Part shown: piece after piece, positions 26,644 to 35,884 of the stretch | How the letters are laid out: each line of letters opens with the position of its first letter | Position numbering within the stretch: position 1 is the first letter of the stretch | Assembly: GCA_002733865.1 (NCBI GenBank) | Contig: NVXM01000031.1 | Location: forward strand, 1 to 64,000 | DNA: 64,000 nt | Direction of reading: 5' to 3' | From: Sphingopyxis sp. | Lineage (GTDB): Bacteria; Pseudomonadota; Alphaproteobacteria; Sphingomonadales; Sphingomonadaceae | Notes under the pieces: generated by a model | What the model saw: only the letters and a program-made list of their open reading frames with translations | Told to the model about the DNA's origin: nothing | Databases searched by the model: none | Translations under genes and position numbers: made by a program

Positions 26644-27557
26644 CAGAAATATCCTTCCTGCTTCTTTTTTTCCATGCCCGCACCGCCTTCATCCTTGTCT
26701 ATAATGCGCCCCTGCCGTTCACTGGTGGTGGTCAGGAGCATTTCCTGCACAACTTCCGGCAGAGTCGACGCCGTGCTCTCCACCGCACCTGTCAGAGGAA
26801 AACAGCCCAATGTCCGAAAACGCACGGAGCGCGTCACTATTTCCGGCTTGTAGCCCATTACCTGTTCGAGCCGCTCCATATCATCGGCCATGAACAGGCC
26901 CCCTTCGTAAATGTACGTCGGACGCGGCGCAGCAAAATAGAGAGGCACAATTTCGATATTTTCGGCCATAATATATTGCCAGATATCGAGCTCGGTCCAG
27001 TTGCTGATCGGGAAAACCCGAATGCTTTCGCCCTTGGCCTTCTTGGCATTATAGAGATTCCACAATTCGGGTCGCTGCTTCTTCGGATCCCATCCATGGC
27101 TGGCCGTTCGGAAAGAAAAAATCCGTTCTTTGGCCCGACTTTTTTCCTCGTCGCGCCTTGCGCCACCGAACGCCACGTCAAAACCGTACAGATCAAGTGC
27201 CTGTTTCAGCCCCTCGGTCTTCCACATATCTGTATGCAGCGAACCGTGGTCGAAAGGATTGATCCCACGCTCCTTGGCTTCTGCATTCTGATGGACAATG
27301 AGCTCCATGCCCGCATCTTGCGCTGCCTTTTCCCGCAAGTCGTACATGTCCTTGAATTTCCAGGTCGTATCGACATGCAGCAGCGGGAATGGCGGTGAAG
27401 CGGGGTAAAAGGCCTTTTTGGCGAGATGGAGCAACACGGCGCTATCTTTGCCAACGCTGTACATCATGACCGGCTTTTGCGCATCGGCCATCACTTCGCG
27501 CATGATATGGATTGCCTCGGCTTCAAGCCGCTCTAAATGCGTCAACACACGGGTCAT
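26643..27557 (-). CDS. cysD: Sulfate adenylyltransferase subunit 2 (CysD)
   Basis: 304-aa PP-loop ATP pyrophosphatase that makes APS from sulfate with CysN. The PP-loop appears as [13 protein letters not shown]; other family marks are [36 protein letters not shown] and the C-terminal [16 protein letters not shown] 27557 is chosen ([20 protein letters not shown], the usual start); the frame extends upstream to 27824 but that would cover the promoter region shared with the divergent LuxR gene. Confidence 0.95.
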   Translation of the reverse strand: MTRVLTHLERLEAEAIHIMREVMADAQKPVMMYSVGKDSAVLLHLAKKAFYPASPPFPLLHVDTTWKFKDMYDLREKAAQDAGMELIVHQNAEAKERGINPFDHGSLHTDMWKTEGLKQALDLYGFDVAFGGARRDEEKSRAKERIFSFRTASHGWDPKKQRPELWNLYNAKKAKGESIRVFPISNWTELDIWQYIMAENIEIVPLYFAAPRPTYIYEGGLFMADDMERLEQVMGYKPEIVTRSVRFRTLGCFPLTGAVESTASTLPEVVQEMLLTTTSERQGRIIDKDEGGAGMEKKKQEGYF

Positions 27558-27639
27558 TGTTGTTCCAATCTTGCTCTTTCTGCTGGCTAATAACCGATTT
27601 CTGCTCGTATGTAGTTCCCAAATGGGATATGGATTTACG

Positions 27640-28740
27640 ATGCCGGTTATTCTGAGTGAAGAGCATGATCTGATTGCGGCATTGCACCGGGGCACGCTGG
27701 GCGCGCCGCCGTGGCAAGACTTCCTGGAGCAGTTGCGGCGCAGAACGGCTGCGGATTGTGCTGGCCTCTTTTTCCAGGGCGAGCATGACTGGCTACAATC
27801 GATCCGGATTCCGGCGAGCGTCAATGGCTCCGATGAGGGAAATGACCTATATCGGCGGAATTTTGAAAGCGCATCACAGCTGCCCCATATGGCGATGCGT
27901 CTGAACCGGGTCTATTCTCTGGACGAACTTGTCGATGCCAAAGATCCCGGCCAAAACCGCTTCAAAGCTCTGTTCATGCAGGATGCTGACATCCGCTTTG
28001 CACGGAATATGCGAGTTGCCGAGCCAAATGGAGGGCAAATCTGGATTTCTCTCGGGCGCAAGGCCAGCGATTTTTCCGCGAGCGATGGAGCCTTGCTCGG
28101 CGCATTGGCCAATCATCTTGCGATTGCAGCGGGCACCCATGCCGAGCTCGAACGGCAGCGTCTGAAAGCCGGCATTTCAGCGGATGCGATCATGCGCCTC
28201 AATTTCGGCTGGTTCATGCTTGATGCCGGTGGGCGGATCATCGACATGAGCGAGCAAGCCGAAGCTATTGTCCTCGAAGGGCAGACCCTGCGCAAATCAC
28301 CCGATGGTAGATTGATCGCTGAAAATACCGATGCACAAGCGATTTTGCGAAAATTCCTGCAACGTAGACAGGCCGGCGAAAGCTTGGCGCGGACCATCCA
28401 CCTATCCGATGAACCTTGGCTGGATATGCTACTCACCAATCCACCGACAGATTTGCCTGGCACCCTCAAGCCGCTAGGGGTCGCTTTTATACACGGTGAA
28501 CGGTCCAATAGCATCGAACGCAGCCAGCATGTGGCCAATCTGTTTGGACTTACGTTGCAGGAAGCGCGCCTTGCCCTGCATATCAGCCGAGGGGTAACAA
28601 TAAAGGAAGCCGCCAGCCTGCTCGGCCTGACCTACGAGACCGCCCGACTCTACTCAAAACGAATTTACACCAAGACCGGAACCAAAGGGCAAGCAGACCT
28701 GGTTCGGCTGATCCTCGCCAGTATCGTGGCGTTGACGTAA
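27640..28740 (+). CDS. LuxR-family transcriptional regulator, 366 aa
   Basis: The last ~60 residues are a LuxR HTH ([46 protein letters not shown]). The N-terminal 280 residues look like a PAS-type sensing region ([25 protein letters not shown]). It is transcribed away from cysDNCQ with 82 bases between start codons, so control of sulfate assimilation is possible but unproven. An in-frame ATG at 27622 would add six residues; a TCCCAAATGGGA palindrome (27616-27627) overlaps it and may be an operator for self-control. Confidence 0.85.
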   Translation: MPVILSEEHDLIAALHRGTLGAPPWQDFLEQLRRRTAADCAGLFFQGEHDWLQSIRIPASVNGSDEGNDLYRRNFESASQLPHMAMRLNRVYSLDELVDAKDPGQNRFKALFMQDADIRFARNMRVAEPNGGQIWISLGRKASDFSASDGALLGALANHLAIAAGTHAELERQRLKAGISADAIMRLNFGWFMLDAGGRIIDMSEQAEAIVLEGQTLRKSPDGRLIAENTDAQAILRKFLQRRQAGESLARTIHLSDEPWLDMLLTNPPTDLPGTLKPLGVAFIHGERSNSIERSQHVANLFGLTLQEARLALHISRGVTIKEAASLLGLTYETARLYSKRIYTKTGTKGQADLVRLILASIVALT

Positions 28741-28822
28741 AGGGCGACTGGCAATTGAAAGCCCCCGATCAATCGCCCGCCGATTTGAACCACATAACGC
28801 GTTTCAGAAATCGCATGGGTTT

Positions 28823-28899
28823 TGGTGCGCCCGACAGGATTCGAACCTGTGGCCCCCAGATTAGGAATCTGATGCTCTATCCGACTGAGCTACGGGCGC
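28823..28899 (-). tRNA. tRNA-Arg (anticodon CCT)
   Basis: Minus-strand cloverleaf: acceptor GCGCCCG/CGGGCGC, D-arm GCTCAGTCGGATAGAGC, anticodon arm with 5-bp stem and loop TTCCTAA (anticodon CCT, reading AGG), and T-arm CAGGTTCGAATCCTG. Discriminator A and an encoded CCA follow. Length 77 with CCA. It sits between the LuxR gene and DUF1178; no integrase or duplicated 3' end is seen next to it. Confidence 0.96.
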
Positions 28900-28943
28900 C
28901 ATAAGGTGATGGGTTTAGCCGGATCAGCACGCGCATGCCACAA

Positions 28944-29438
28944 TCAATTTTTGGATTCCGGCGGCAGAACCGGGATCGGCAAGGGAAGCGCTGAGATCCC
29001 CTCCTCCGCGAGATCAGCGACTTCTTCCTTTGACGCGGTTCCGTGGATAGGTTTTTCGTCAGCATCACCGTAGTGAATGTCTCTGGCCCGCATGGCAAAT
29101 TTGTCGCCCACCCATTCTGAATCAGCCAGCAATTGCTCTTGCATCTTTGCCAATTTCCCGATCATTTCCTGATATTGGACGGGAACTGCTGTCTTGCTAC
29201 TGATCGACTGTGCGACTTGGGCAGCCGGCTGGCTGACATCTTGATCGACGGCGACAGGCTCCTGATTTCCCTTGCGTCCCAAATTTGGCGCCATGGCCGC
29301 TTTGGCGATATTTTTGCTGCCGCAAACCGGACATTGTACCAAACCATCCGCTTTTTGTTCTGCATAGTCTCCCGAGGATCCGAACCAGCCTTCAAAGGCA
29401 TGATGCTGGTCCTCACATATCAGGTCGAAAACGATCAT
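28944..29438 (-). CDS. DUF1178 family protein
   Basis: 164 aa starting MIVFDLICEDQHHAFEGWF, with a rubredoxin-like knuckle QCPVCGS near residue 35 and the family's adjacent sites for likely zinc binding. The middle is a variable linker; the second half has DSEWVGDKFAMRARDIHYGDADEKPIHG, highly typical of DUF1178. Function unknown. Its start overlaps the stop of the amidase gene upstream by four bases; the two and grxC are regularly neighbours in alphaproteobacteria. Confidence 0.92.
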   Translation of the reverse strand: MIVFDLICEDQHHAFEGWFGSSGDYAEQKADGLVQCPVCGSKNIAKAAMAPNLGRKGNQEPVAVDQDVSQPAAQVAQSISSKTAVPVQYQEMIGKLAKMQEQLLADSEWVGDKFAMRARDIHYGDADEKPIHGTASKEEVADLAEEGISALPLPIPVLPPESKN

Positions 29439-30268
29439 GATCTACTCACTGGCTCTCGGAAGTTTTTTCTATTGGCGACAGCTGGAACCCGCGAACGCAC
29501 TTCCTTCACTTTTGTCAAATCCAGATCGCAGAAACCAAGCCCATTCCCATCACCCATGTCGAGCAAAATTTGCCCCCATGGATCAACCACCATTGAGTGG
29601 CCATAGGTGGAACGGCCGTCCTCATGCTCCCCACATTGCGCTGCTGCAACGACATATGCGCCAGCCTCAATCGCCCGCGCGCGCAGCAATATTTCCCAAT
29701 GCGCTTTGCCCGTCGGAACAGTGAACGCGGCCGGAACGGATAAAATATCGGCGCCCGCATTGGTCAAGGCTTCATAAAGCCGTGAAAAGCGCAGATCATA
29801 GCAAATCGACAAACCGAGGGTGGCCTTCGAAACCGGCGCGATAACAGCCTGATCCCCACCCGCATATGCAGCGGATTCCCTTGTCGTTTCATTCGCACCC
29901 AGATTAACGTCGAACAGGTGAATTTTGTCATAGCGGGCGACGATGTCCCCATCGGGGTTGATCAGATAGGAACGGTTCAGCCATTTCTGATCCGGGCGCG
30001 GTGATAATTTGATTGCCAGGGACCCTAGCTGCACCCAAATTCCGTGCTTTCGCGCTTCTGTTCGGGCTGCTGACAGGACGATATCATCCGATTCACTGCG
30101 GATTGCGTGCGCCGCGCGAGAGCGGTCACGATCCAGCAATCCGGTCATCTCCGGCGTAAAGATGATCTCGGCACCGCCAGCCGCCGCATCTGCGATCAGC
30201 GAGCGTAGTTGGCTGGCATTCTCCTCTGGGACAATACCACTGCACATCTGGGCAAGCGCGATTTTCAA
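29435..30268 (-). CDS. Carbon-nitrogen hydrolase (Nit1-type deaminated glutathione amidase)
   Basis: 277 aa, nitrilase superfamily. The catalytic triad is visible: Glu in FTPEMTG, Lys in YDKIHLFDVN, Cys in LSICYDLRF. YDKIHLFD is characteristic of the Nit1/YbeM group, which destroys deaminated glutathione, a repair role. It lies between grxC (6 bases upstream) and DUF1178 (overlapping), consistent with a glutathione-related operon. Confidence 0.92.
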   Translation of the reverse strand: MKIALAQMCSGIVPEENASQLRSLIADAAAGGAEIIFTPEMTGLLDRDRSRAAHAIRSESDDIVLSAARTEARKHGIWVQLGSLAIKLSPRPDQKWLNRSYLINPDGDIVARYDKIHLFDVNLGANETTRESAAYAGGDQAVIAPVSKATLGLSICYDLRFSRLYEALTNAGADILSVPAAFTVPTGKAHWEILLRARAIEAGAYVVAAAQCGEHEDGRSTYGHSMVVDPWGQILLDMGDGNGLGFCDLDLTKVKEVRSRVPAVANRKNFREPVSRS

Positions 30269-30274
30269 ATCAGG

Positions 30275-30532
30275 TCAGCCAGCGAGAAGTTGGTCGAGCT
30301 CACCGGACTGTTCGATAGCCGCAAGATCATCCGATCCGCCAACATGACGGTCATCGATAAAAATTTGCGGCACGGTCGTGCGACCACCAGACCGCTGGAT
30401 CATTTCTTCGCGCTTGCTGCCTCCCATTGAGATGTCTGTCTCTTCAAAATCGACGTTTTTGCTTTCGAGCAAGGCTTTGGCGCGGAAGCAGAAGCCGCAG
30501 GTAAACTTTGTATATATTTCAACTTTGGGCAT
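30275..30532 (-). CDS. grxC: Glutaredoxin 3
   Basis: 85-aa glutathione-dependent disulfide reductase. The active site is CGFC (residues 12-15), an unusual variant of CPYC with Gly at the second place. GSH-binding TVPQIFIDD and GGSDDL are present. Length is standard. Transcribed with the Nit1 amidase and DUF1178 genes; comF lies upstream, 78 bases away. Confidence 0.95.
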   Translation of the reverse strand: MPKVEIYTKFTCGFCFRAKALLESKNVDFEETDISMGGSKREEMIQRSGGRTTVPQIFIDDRHVGGSDDLAAIEQSGELDQLLAG

Positions 30533-30610
30533 AATTGGCTCTTTCTACCATCCCATTACAAATGGACCGCCAGCAACAGAAATTCAAGCCATCGCTGGCC
30601 GAACAGCAAA

Positions 30611-31348
30611 TTAGCTTGCTTCAAAATCTTTGATGACCCTTGCCCAACAGAAGACGAATATGTTCAGGGCCCCTGCTTTCTTCAGCAACCGCGCGCAAGC
30701 ATTACTGGTTGAACCGCTTGTATAAACATCATCCACGAGCAAGACAGACTTTCCTGCCAGTTGTTTGTCGGCGTCGGCACCAAGTTTGAATGCGGACGCT
30801 ACAATTTTCCCACGCTGTGCGCCACTCATACCTCTGAGTGGTGGCGTCATTTTGCAGCGCGAGATCAGGTTGTAATTCATATCGATGCCGGTTGCCCTAG
30901 CCAGTTCTCTGCCGATCAGTACCGACTGATTAAATCCACGGGTCCAGAGGCGCGATCTGTGCAAGGGGACTGGAATAATGATTGGATCGTCAGAATATTC
31001 ATGGGCAAATTTTTGCAAATGCTCCGCAATTAGCCTCGCCAGCCCCAACCGCGTGCCATATTTCAGTCTCATCGCAATAAGAGAACTGGAATCATCGTAG
31101 CGGACCACTGCCCGCACCCCATCGTGAATTGGTCGATCCACCAGACATTTGGCGCACAGACTCCCGTCTGCGCGTTCGAACACGAACGGTAATCCGCAAG
31201 CGGCGCACCACGGCCGCGTTAGAAAATCCAGTTTTTCCCAACAAGCCAGACAGAAGCGATTATCCGTCTCGACCGACACACCACAGATGGCGCATCGGGC
31301 GGGAAGAGCGTAGTCTGCTATCGATTGCAACACCGTGGTCAACGACAT
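30611..31348 (-). CDS. comF: ComF family phosphoribosyltransferase
   Basis: 245 aa. Two N-terminal zinc knuckles (CAICG...CLACW and CAACG...CAKC) and a C-terminal type I PRTase domain with the PRPP loop VLLVDDVYTSGST. ComF proteins take part in DNA uptake or handling in competent bacteria; here the role is untested. ATG 31348 (MSLTTVLQSIADY) is preferred. The divergent methyltransferase gene starts only 40 bases away, so the two share a promoter region. Confidence 0.92.
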   Translation of the reverse strand: MSLTTVLQSIADYALPARCAICGVSVETDNRFCLACWEKLDFLTRPWCAACGLPFVFERADGSLCAKCLVDRPIHDGVRAVVRYDDSSSLIAMRLKYGTRLGLARLIAEHLQKFAHEYSDDPIIIPVPLHRSRLWTRGFNQSVLIGRELARATGIDMNYNLISRCKMTPPLRGMSGAQRGKIVASAFKLGADADKQLAGKSVLLVDDVYTSGSTSNACARLLKKAGALNIFVFCWARVIKDFEAS

Positions 31349-31388
31349 TTGATCTTTTCCTCCAGCCGCTCTAAAGGCGCAAGACCCT

Positions 31389-32267
31389 ATGACCGATACA
31401 GTCAATGTTCCTGAAGTTTTTAGCCGCCAGCGAAGACGCATCGTCCGGGATCGCGCCTATACACGTGCAGCAGGAAAGGATTTTTTCTCGCAGATCATGG
31501 CTGAAGAGGTCTTGGAGCGCCTCGATGTCGTCAGCCGTACCTTTCAGCGAGCGCTGATTATCGGATTACCCGCAAATGGACTCAGAACAGAGCTCGAAGC
31601 ACGCGGAATGACAGTCGTTCTGGCGGATTCTAGCTTTCGATTAATTCATGCACTGGGAGGCGTTGTCTGCGACGACGACCGCTTGCCGTTCGCTGATCAC
31701 AGTTTTGACCTGGTCATTAGCATTGGATCACTGGATACAATCAATGACCTTCCAGGCGCGCTTGTCTTAATCCGCAGAATATTGGTTCCTGACGGGCTAA
31801 TGCTGGCCGGTTTGATAAGCGCGGATAGTTTCCCATCGCTAAAATCGCTGATTATGAAGGCCGAGGAAGACCTCGTCTCTGCGCATATTCATCCGCATAT
31901 CGACGTCCGGACCGCCGGCGATCTTGTGGCTCGCGCCGGGCTGATGCTGCCAGTCGCCGATAGCGACAATTTGAGTCTTTCCTATTCAGATCTGGAGCGA
32001 TTGATCGCCGACATAAGAGATACGGGAGGAAGCAACATCCTGGCCGGTGGCCAAAGGTCACTCCGGCGGACGGTCTATAACAATATGCAATCTTTATTTC
32101 ATGCTTTCGCCGGCACCGACGGCAAATTTCGGGAAAGCGTCAATATATTGTATCTTTGCGCCTGGGCTCCTCATCCGGACCAACCCAAACCAGCGCGCCG
32201 CGGAAGCGGGAACGTGTCTCTTTCTACAGCGCTTGCGGGCTCAGATAAGACAGACGCAAAAAATTAG
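31389..32267 (+). CDS. SAM-dependent methyltransferase-like protein (BioC/NDUFAF5-like)
   Basis: 292 aa. A class I methyltransferase fold: RALIIGLPANG (degenerate SAM motif I), VVLADSSF, then LPFADHSFDLVISIGSLDTINDLPGAL and IRRILVPDGLMLA. This order matches the sphingomonad proteins related to mitochondrial NDUFAF5. The first motif lacks the usual GxGxG, so activity may be altered; it reads GLPANG. Divergent from comF; convergent with mutT, whose stop overlaps its own. Confidence 0.8.
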   Translation: MTDTVNVPEVFSRQRRRIVRDRAYTRAAGKDFFSQIMAEEVLERLDVVSRTFQRALIIGLPANGLRTELEARGMTVVLADSSFRLIHALGGVVCDDDRLPFADHSFDLVISIGSLDTINDLPGALVLIRRILVPDGLMLAGLISADSFPSLKSLIMKAEEDLVSAHIHPHIDVRTAGDLVARAGLMLPVADSDNLSLSYSDLERLIADIRDTGGSNILAGGQRSLRRTVYNNMQSLFHAFAGTDGKFRESVNILYLCAWAPHPDQPKPARRGSGNVSLSTALAGSDKTDAKN

Positions 32268-32686
32268 CCGCGACTGCCGATAAAATTCGACAGCTTGTCA
32301 ACCAGTGGACCATCGGCGGGAGGCATTGGCAGGCTCCGGATTGCCTCGATCGGCAACCATTGCAGATCCAGAGAGTCCGCACTTTGAACTGGTCCTGCCC
32401 ATTGTCGGCACAAATATAGAAGAAGAACCAAATGCCGGCCCTCCAAAGCCTCGCTGGCAAACGCAACGGTCTCAATGTCTCGTTGGTCCACTTCAATAGC
32501 CAACTCTTCATTTAATTCCCGCATGAGGCCTTCTTCGGGCGTTTCGCCCTTTTCGACCTTTCCACCAGGGAACTCCCACAGGCCGGCCATCGGTTTGCCA
32601 GCGGGTCTCTTTTGAACGAGAATTCTGCCGTTCTTGTCGATCAGCGCTGCGGCTACGACGAAAAGATATGTCGGATTTTTTTCCAT
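32264..32686 (-). CDS. mutT: NUDIX hydrolase, MutT-type (8-oxo-dGTP diphosphatase)
   Basis: 140 aa. The Nudix box is complete (GKVEKGETPEEGLMRELNEEL pattern, shown here as G-x5-E-x7-RELNEEL). ALIDKNGRILVQKRPAGKPMAGLWEFPGG is close to MutT, which cleans oxidised dGTP. ATG 32686 (MEKNPTYLFVVAAALID) is preferred; a GTG at 32719 would add 11 residues. Stop overlaps that of the convergent methyltransferase gene. Confidence 0.9.
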   Translation of the reverse strand: MEKNPTYLFVVAAALIDKNGRILVQKRPAGKPMAGLWEFPGGKVEKGETPEEGLMRELNEELAIEVDQRDIETVAFASEALEGRHLVLLLYLCRQWAGPVQSADSLDLQWLPIEAIRSLPMPPADGPLVDKLSNFIGSRG

Positions 32687-32778
32687 TTCTTTGTGAGCGG
32701 TAAGGATTTTATTAATCACTTTCTGTGAAACCGGTTCTGTTCATGACTTAGCAGAACTTTACTCGTGTTGAGAGAGAT

Positions 32779-32952
32779 ATGATAAAATTTCTGAAAAAAT
32801 TATATCTTTCTGACGAGGGTGCGACAGCCGTTGAATATGGTTTGATTTTAGCTCTCATCGCCTTGACGGCGATTGTCGCTATCGACCGCGTTGCGAATCA
32901 AACCGTCGGCATGTGGAATGACGTAGCCAACGAGGTAACCGAAGTCTCGTAA
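32779..32952 (+). CDS. Flp-type pilin (first copy)
   Basis: 57 aa: a short basic leader (MIKFLKKLYLSD), the prepilin peptidase site EGATAVEYGLI with the conserved Glu at position 5 after the cut, and one long hydrophobic helix (LILALIALTAIVAI). The GAGAGAGAT RBS is good. It is more AT-rich than its neighbours. A second pilin gene follows 115 bases later, but no tad secretion genes are in the window, so assembly would rely on genes elsewhere. Confidence 0.9.
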   Translation: MIKFLKKLYLSDEGATAVEYGLILALIALTAIVAIDRVANQTVGMWNDVANEVTEVS

Positions 32953-33067
32953 TTCGCCTCTTTGCACTTAAATTTTTAGTAAGGTTTCTCGTCTAGGTCA
33001 TTGAATATTGAGTTCGAACTGAATTCAATTTGGGTAAGTGGAATATGTCAAATCTAGGAGACCAGAC

Positions 33068-33232
33068 ATGAAATTCGTACGTAAAATGTTCAAGAATGAA
33101 GAAGGCGCAACGGCTATTGAATATGGCCTGATCGCTGCCTTGATCGCTGTTGCAGCAATCGTTGCAATGGGTCAGCTGGGCAACACCCTCAGCAACACGT
33201 TCAGCGAAGTCGATAACTCGATGGCAGGTTAA
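33068..33232 (+). CDS. Flp-type pilin (second copy)
   Basis: 54 aa: MKFVRKMFKNEEGATAIEYGLIAALIAVAAI..., the canonical Flp/Fap form (cut after EEG, Glu+5, hydrophobic helix) with a TFSEVDNSMAG tail. RBS AGGAG. A strong terminator lies 20 bases after the stop. The two pilins differ mainly in the tail and in residue choice, so they may serve as major and minor subunits. Confidence 0.93.
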   Translation: MKFVRKMFKNEEGATAIEYGLIAALIAVAAIVAMGQLGNTLSNTFSEVDNSMAG

Positions 33233-33252
33233 TCTTCGGATTACTGAAAAAG

Positions 33253-33282
33253 AACGGCAGCCTTCGGGCTGCCGTTTTTTTT
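33253..33282 (+). terminator. Rho-independent terminator after flp
   Basis: AACGGCAGCC and GGCTGCCGTT form a perfect 10-bp stem closed by a TTCG tetraloop, followed by six more T. This is an ideal intrinsic terminator for the pilin transcript. The convergent M48 protease gene ends just beyond it. Confidence 0.95.
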
Positions 33283-33293
33283 GCCTATATTGA

Positions 33294-34793
33294 TCAGAAT
33301 GTTATGATTTTGACCTTCTGCCCTGCCCGCAATACGTCATTCGGATTTAACCGGTTCAGCACCAAGAACCGATCTAGCTGGTAACTGGTGTAGGCCATAC
33401 GGGATGACAGACTGGAAATGGTATCGCCACTTTTTACGGTCACGACATCTACCTTACGTGGTTTGATTGCAGCTGCCTGTGACGCCGACAGTCTGGCCAT
33501 GCTTTGATACATCGGAGAGAAAACTGCGGCACTGCCTGCGGGAGCGATAGTCGCAAAATGAAAAGCACTGCTCTTCGAAAATTCGTAAGCGAACACAGTC
33601 ACATCCACCGCGCCATTGCTACTGTCGACCCTCGCTATCGCGTAAAATGCAGGCAACCCATTGACCGATGTTCGCTGGATTTCCCCATGGGAAATTGTTT
33701 TTCCTTCACCCGCAACCCGTTGGAACGCAGCGTCAATATACGATGTCATATCACCATTATAGGCAGCAGTCGTAAATTGCGCTTGACCAGATGATCCCAC
33801 GATCGACACCGCTCGGGCACCGTTCTGCATGGAAAAACCGTTGGGAACGGTAAATTTCACTCTCAGGTCAGGATGAAGAAAGCTGTTGCCCTCAATAATA
33901 CCCTGCTTGGGATCATCGCCGTACAGGATGCCATCGAGACTCTGCAAAAACTGATCTCGGTTCCGAACCCCGCCGACATTTGTCAATTTGCTGGCGATTT
34001 TAGCAGCGCGCGACACTCTGCGTGCCGGATCTGGATGGGTACTTGCCCATTCCGGCGCACTCCGAGCGTCTCGGCCGGTCACACGCGCATCAATCGCGGA
34101 TTGCGCCGCTAAAGAATACAGCATGGTTGAGAGCGCCTGGGGATCATAGCCAGCAGACCCAAGATAACGAATACCTAGATCATCCGCCTCATATTCCTGC
34201 TTGCGAGAATATTTGAGCGTGAGCAGTTGACTACCGGTACCAAAAACTTGCTGTCCGAGCCGACCGATAGCCGAGTCACCTAACAGAACTTGGGAACCGA
34301 TTTGTCCCAATATACCCAAAATGCTGTTCCGAGTCGCAGCTTTCTGCCGTTTTTCGCTATGCCTTGCGGCTACATGGCCCACTTCATGGCCCAACACGCC
34401 TGCCATTTCTGCTTCATCGTTCATCAGTGCCATCAATTGACGAGTAAGATAAACATAGCCTCCTGGAATCGCGAAAGCGTTGTTCACAGGGCTATTCAAT
34501 AACGTTACAGTGAAATCGCTGCGAGCATTGCCAAGACCCGATTGCACTGCAATATTTTGTCCGACTCTTACGACATAGCCGGCCTGCGGCCCGGTATAAG
34601 CACCACCAAATTCCTCGAGCAATTGAGGATGGGCTTCAGCGCCTTTGCGCTTTTCCGCTGCTGAAATCGACCGGGCCTCGCCAGATTGACTTCCAGAGGA
34701 AGCCACAGCTCCTGCACCCGCGCCACTGCCTGTGCAAGCGACCAAGCCAACAACTCCCACAGCGCCCATCATTTTTTTCGAAATATGTTTCAT
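33294..34793 (-). CDS. M48-family metalloprotease lipoprotein with LysM domain
   Basis: 499 aa. Lipobox LVAC (Cys20) predicts lipid anchoring. The zinc motif HEVGHVAARH (136 onward) belongs to M48, as in BepA/YcaL-type outer-membrane quality-control proteases; the third ligand Glu lies in the EYEADDLGIRYL motif. The C-terminus (~452-497) is a LysM repeat (VKSGDTISSLSSRMAYTSYQL...GQKVKII), so it likely sits at peptidoglycan. It is an unusual combination with an unassigned middle domain. Neighbours are pilin genes and accA. Confidence 0.92.
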   Translation of the reverse strand: MKHISKKMMGAVGVVGLVACTGSGAGAGAVASSGSQSGEARSISAAEKRKGAEAHPQLLEEFGGAYTGPQAGYVVRVGQNIAVQSGLGNARSDFTVTLLNSPVNNAFAIPGGYVYLTRQLMALMNDEAEMAGVLGHEVGHVAARHSEKRQKAATRNSILGILGQIGSQVLLGDSAIGRLGQQVFGTGSQLLTLKYSRKQEYEADDLGIRYLGSAGYDPQALSTMLYSLAAQSAIDARVTGRDARSAPEWASTHPDPARRVSRAAKIASKLTNVGGVRNRDQFLQSLDGILYGDDPKQGIIEGNSFLHPDLRVKFTVPNGFSMQNGARAVSIVGSSGQAQFTTAAYNGDMTSYIDAAFQRVAGEGKTISHGEIQRTSVNGLPAFYAIARVDSSNGAVDVTVFAYEFSKSSAFHFATIAPAGSAAVFSPMYQSMARLSASQAAAIKPRKVDVVTVKSGDTISSLSSRMAYTSYQLDRFLVLNRLNPNDVLRAGQKVKIITF

Positions 34794-34905
34794 ATCAAGC
34801 TCCTCTTGGTGGCACTGTATAGGAACCGATCAACCAGCAAAGGGTTCCGCGTGTAAAATCACGTTCCACCCGCCGCAGCCAGCGCAGAGCTTGTATTTTC
34901 CGGTG

Positions 34906-35853
34906 TTAAAGCGAACCCATTTGCAGAAATTTGTCACGGCGAAGACGTCTTAGCTCTTCGCGGTCATAGGCTTCCAGTTGCGCAAACTCTTCCTCAATCG
35001 CGTGACTCAGCGCTGCAATGGCCAATCCCGGATCGCGATGCGCACCACCGACAGGTTCCTCTATGATCCGATCGATAACACCCAGTTTTTTGAGATTTTG
35101 AGCAGTGATTTGCATCGCATCAGCAGCCACGTCTGCCTTGTCTCCCGTGCGCCAAAGAATAGAAGCACAGCCTTCCGGAGAAATGACTGAATATACAGCA
35201 TGTTCAAACATCAGCACCCGTTCTGCAGCAGCCAGTGCAACCGCACCCCCTGATCCCCCCTCACCAACGATGATCGCGACCATCGGAACACCGAGTGAAA
35301 GGCATTTTTCGGTAGAACGGGCGATCGCTTCGGCCTGCCCCCGTTCTTCTGCTGACACACCCGGGAAAGCACCTGAGGTGTCCACCAACGTCAAGACCGG
35401 AAGCGAAAATCGATCAGCTAGATCCATCAGGCGTATGGATTTACGATATCCTTCGGGCTTACCCATCCCGAAATTGTGCCGCAACCGGCTTTCCGTATCA
35501 TCCCCCTTTTCATGGCCGATGACAACCAATCGACGGTTGCCAAGTCTGGCGAAGCCACCAATTATTGCCTGATCATCAGCAAAATTCCGATCTCCGCCCA
35601 AGGGTATGAACTCATCAAACAGGCCAGCGGTAAAATCCTTGAAATGCGGTCTTTCCGGATGGCGCGCTACTTGTGTTTTCTGCCAGGGAGTCAGCTTGCC
35701 GTACGTATCGGACAGCATTTTGGCTGATTTAATCTGGAGCTTCTCAATTTCCGCCTGAATATCAAGCGCCCCTTCATCCGCCGTATCACTCAGTTCGAGG
35801 ATACGCGATTCAAGCGCCGCGATCGGTTTTTCAAAATCGAGATAGGATGTCAT
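34906..35853 (-). CDS. accA: Acetyl-CoA carboxylase carboxyltransferase subunit alpha
   Basis: 315 aa, cytosolic, part of the first step of fatty acid synthesis. Diagnostic stretches: [64 protein letters not shown] and [11 protein letters not shown]. Length standard. Upstream of it on the same strand lies xerD, 31 bases away, and the two may be cotranscribed. Confidence 0.97.
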   Translation of the reverse strand: MTSYLDFEKPIAALESRILELSDTADEGALDIQAEIEKLQIKSAKMLSDTYGKLTPWQKTQVARHPERPHFKDFTAGLFDEFIPLGGDRNFADDQAIIGGFARLGNRRLVVIGHEKGDDTESRLRHNFGMGKPEGYRKSIRLMDLADRFSLPVLTLVDTSGAFPGVSAEERGQAEAIARSTEKCLSLGVPMVAIIVGEGGSGGAVALAAAERVLMFEHAVYSVISPEGCASILWRTGDKADVAADAMQITAQNLKKLGVIDRIIEEPVGGAHRDPGLAIAALSHAIEEEFAQLEAYDREELRRLRRDKFLQMGSL

Positions 35854-35884
35854 AAAGAGGAATTAGGACCGGACAAGCCAAAGG

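Noticed and set aside
28823..28899. tRNA-Arg as an integration site for an island
   Set aside because: No integrase, no duplicated 3' end and only housekeeping genes on both sides; xerD at 35885-36781 is the chromosomal type.
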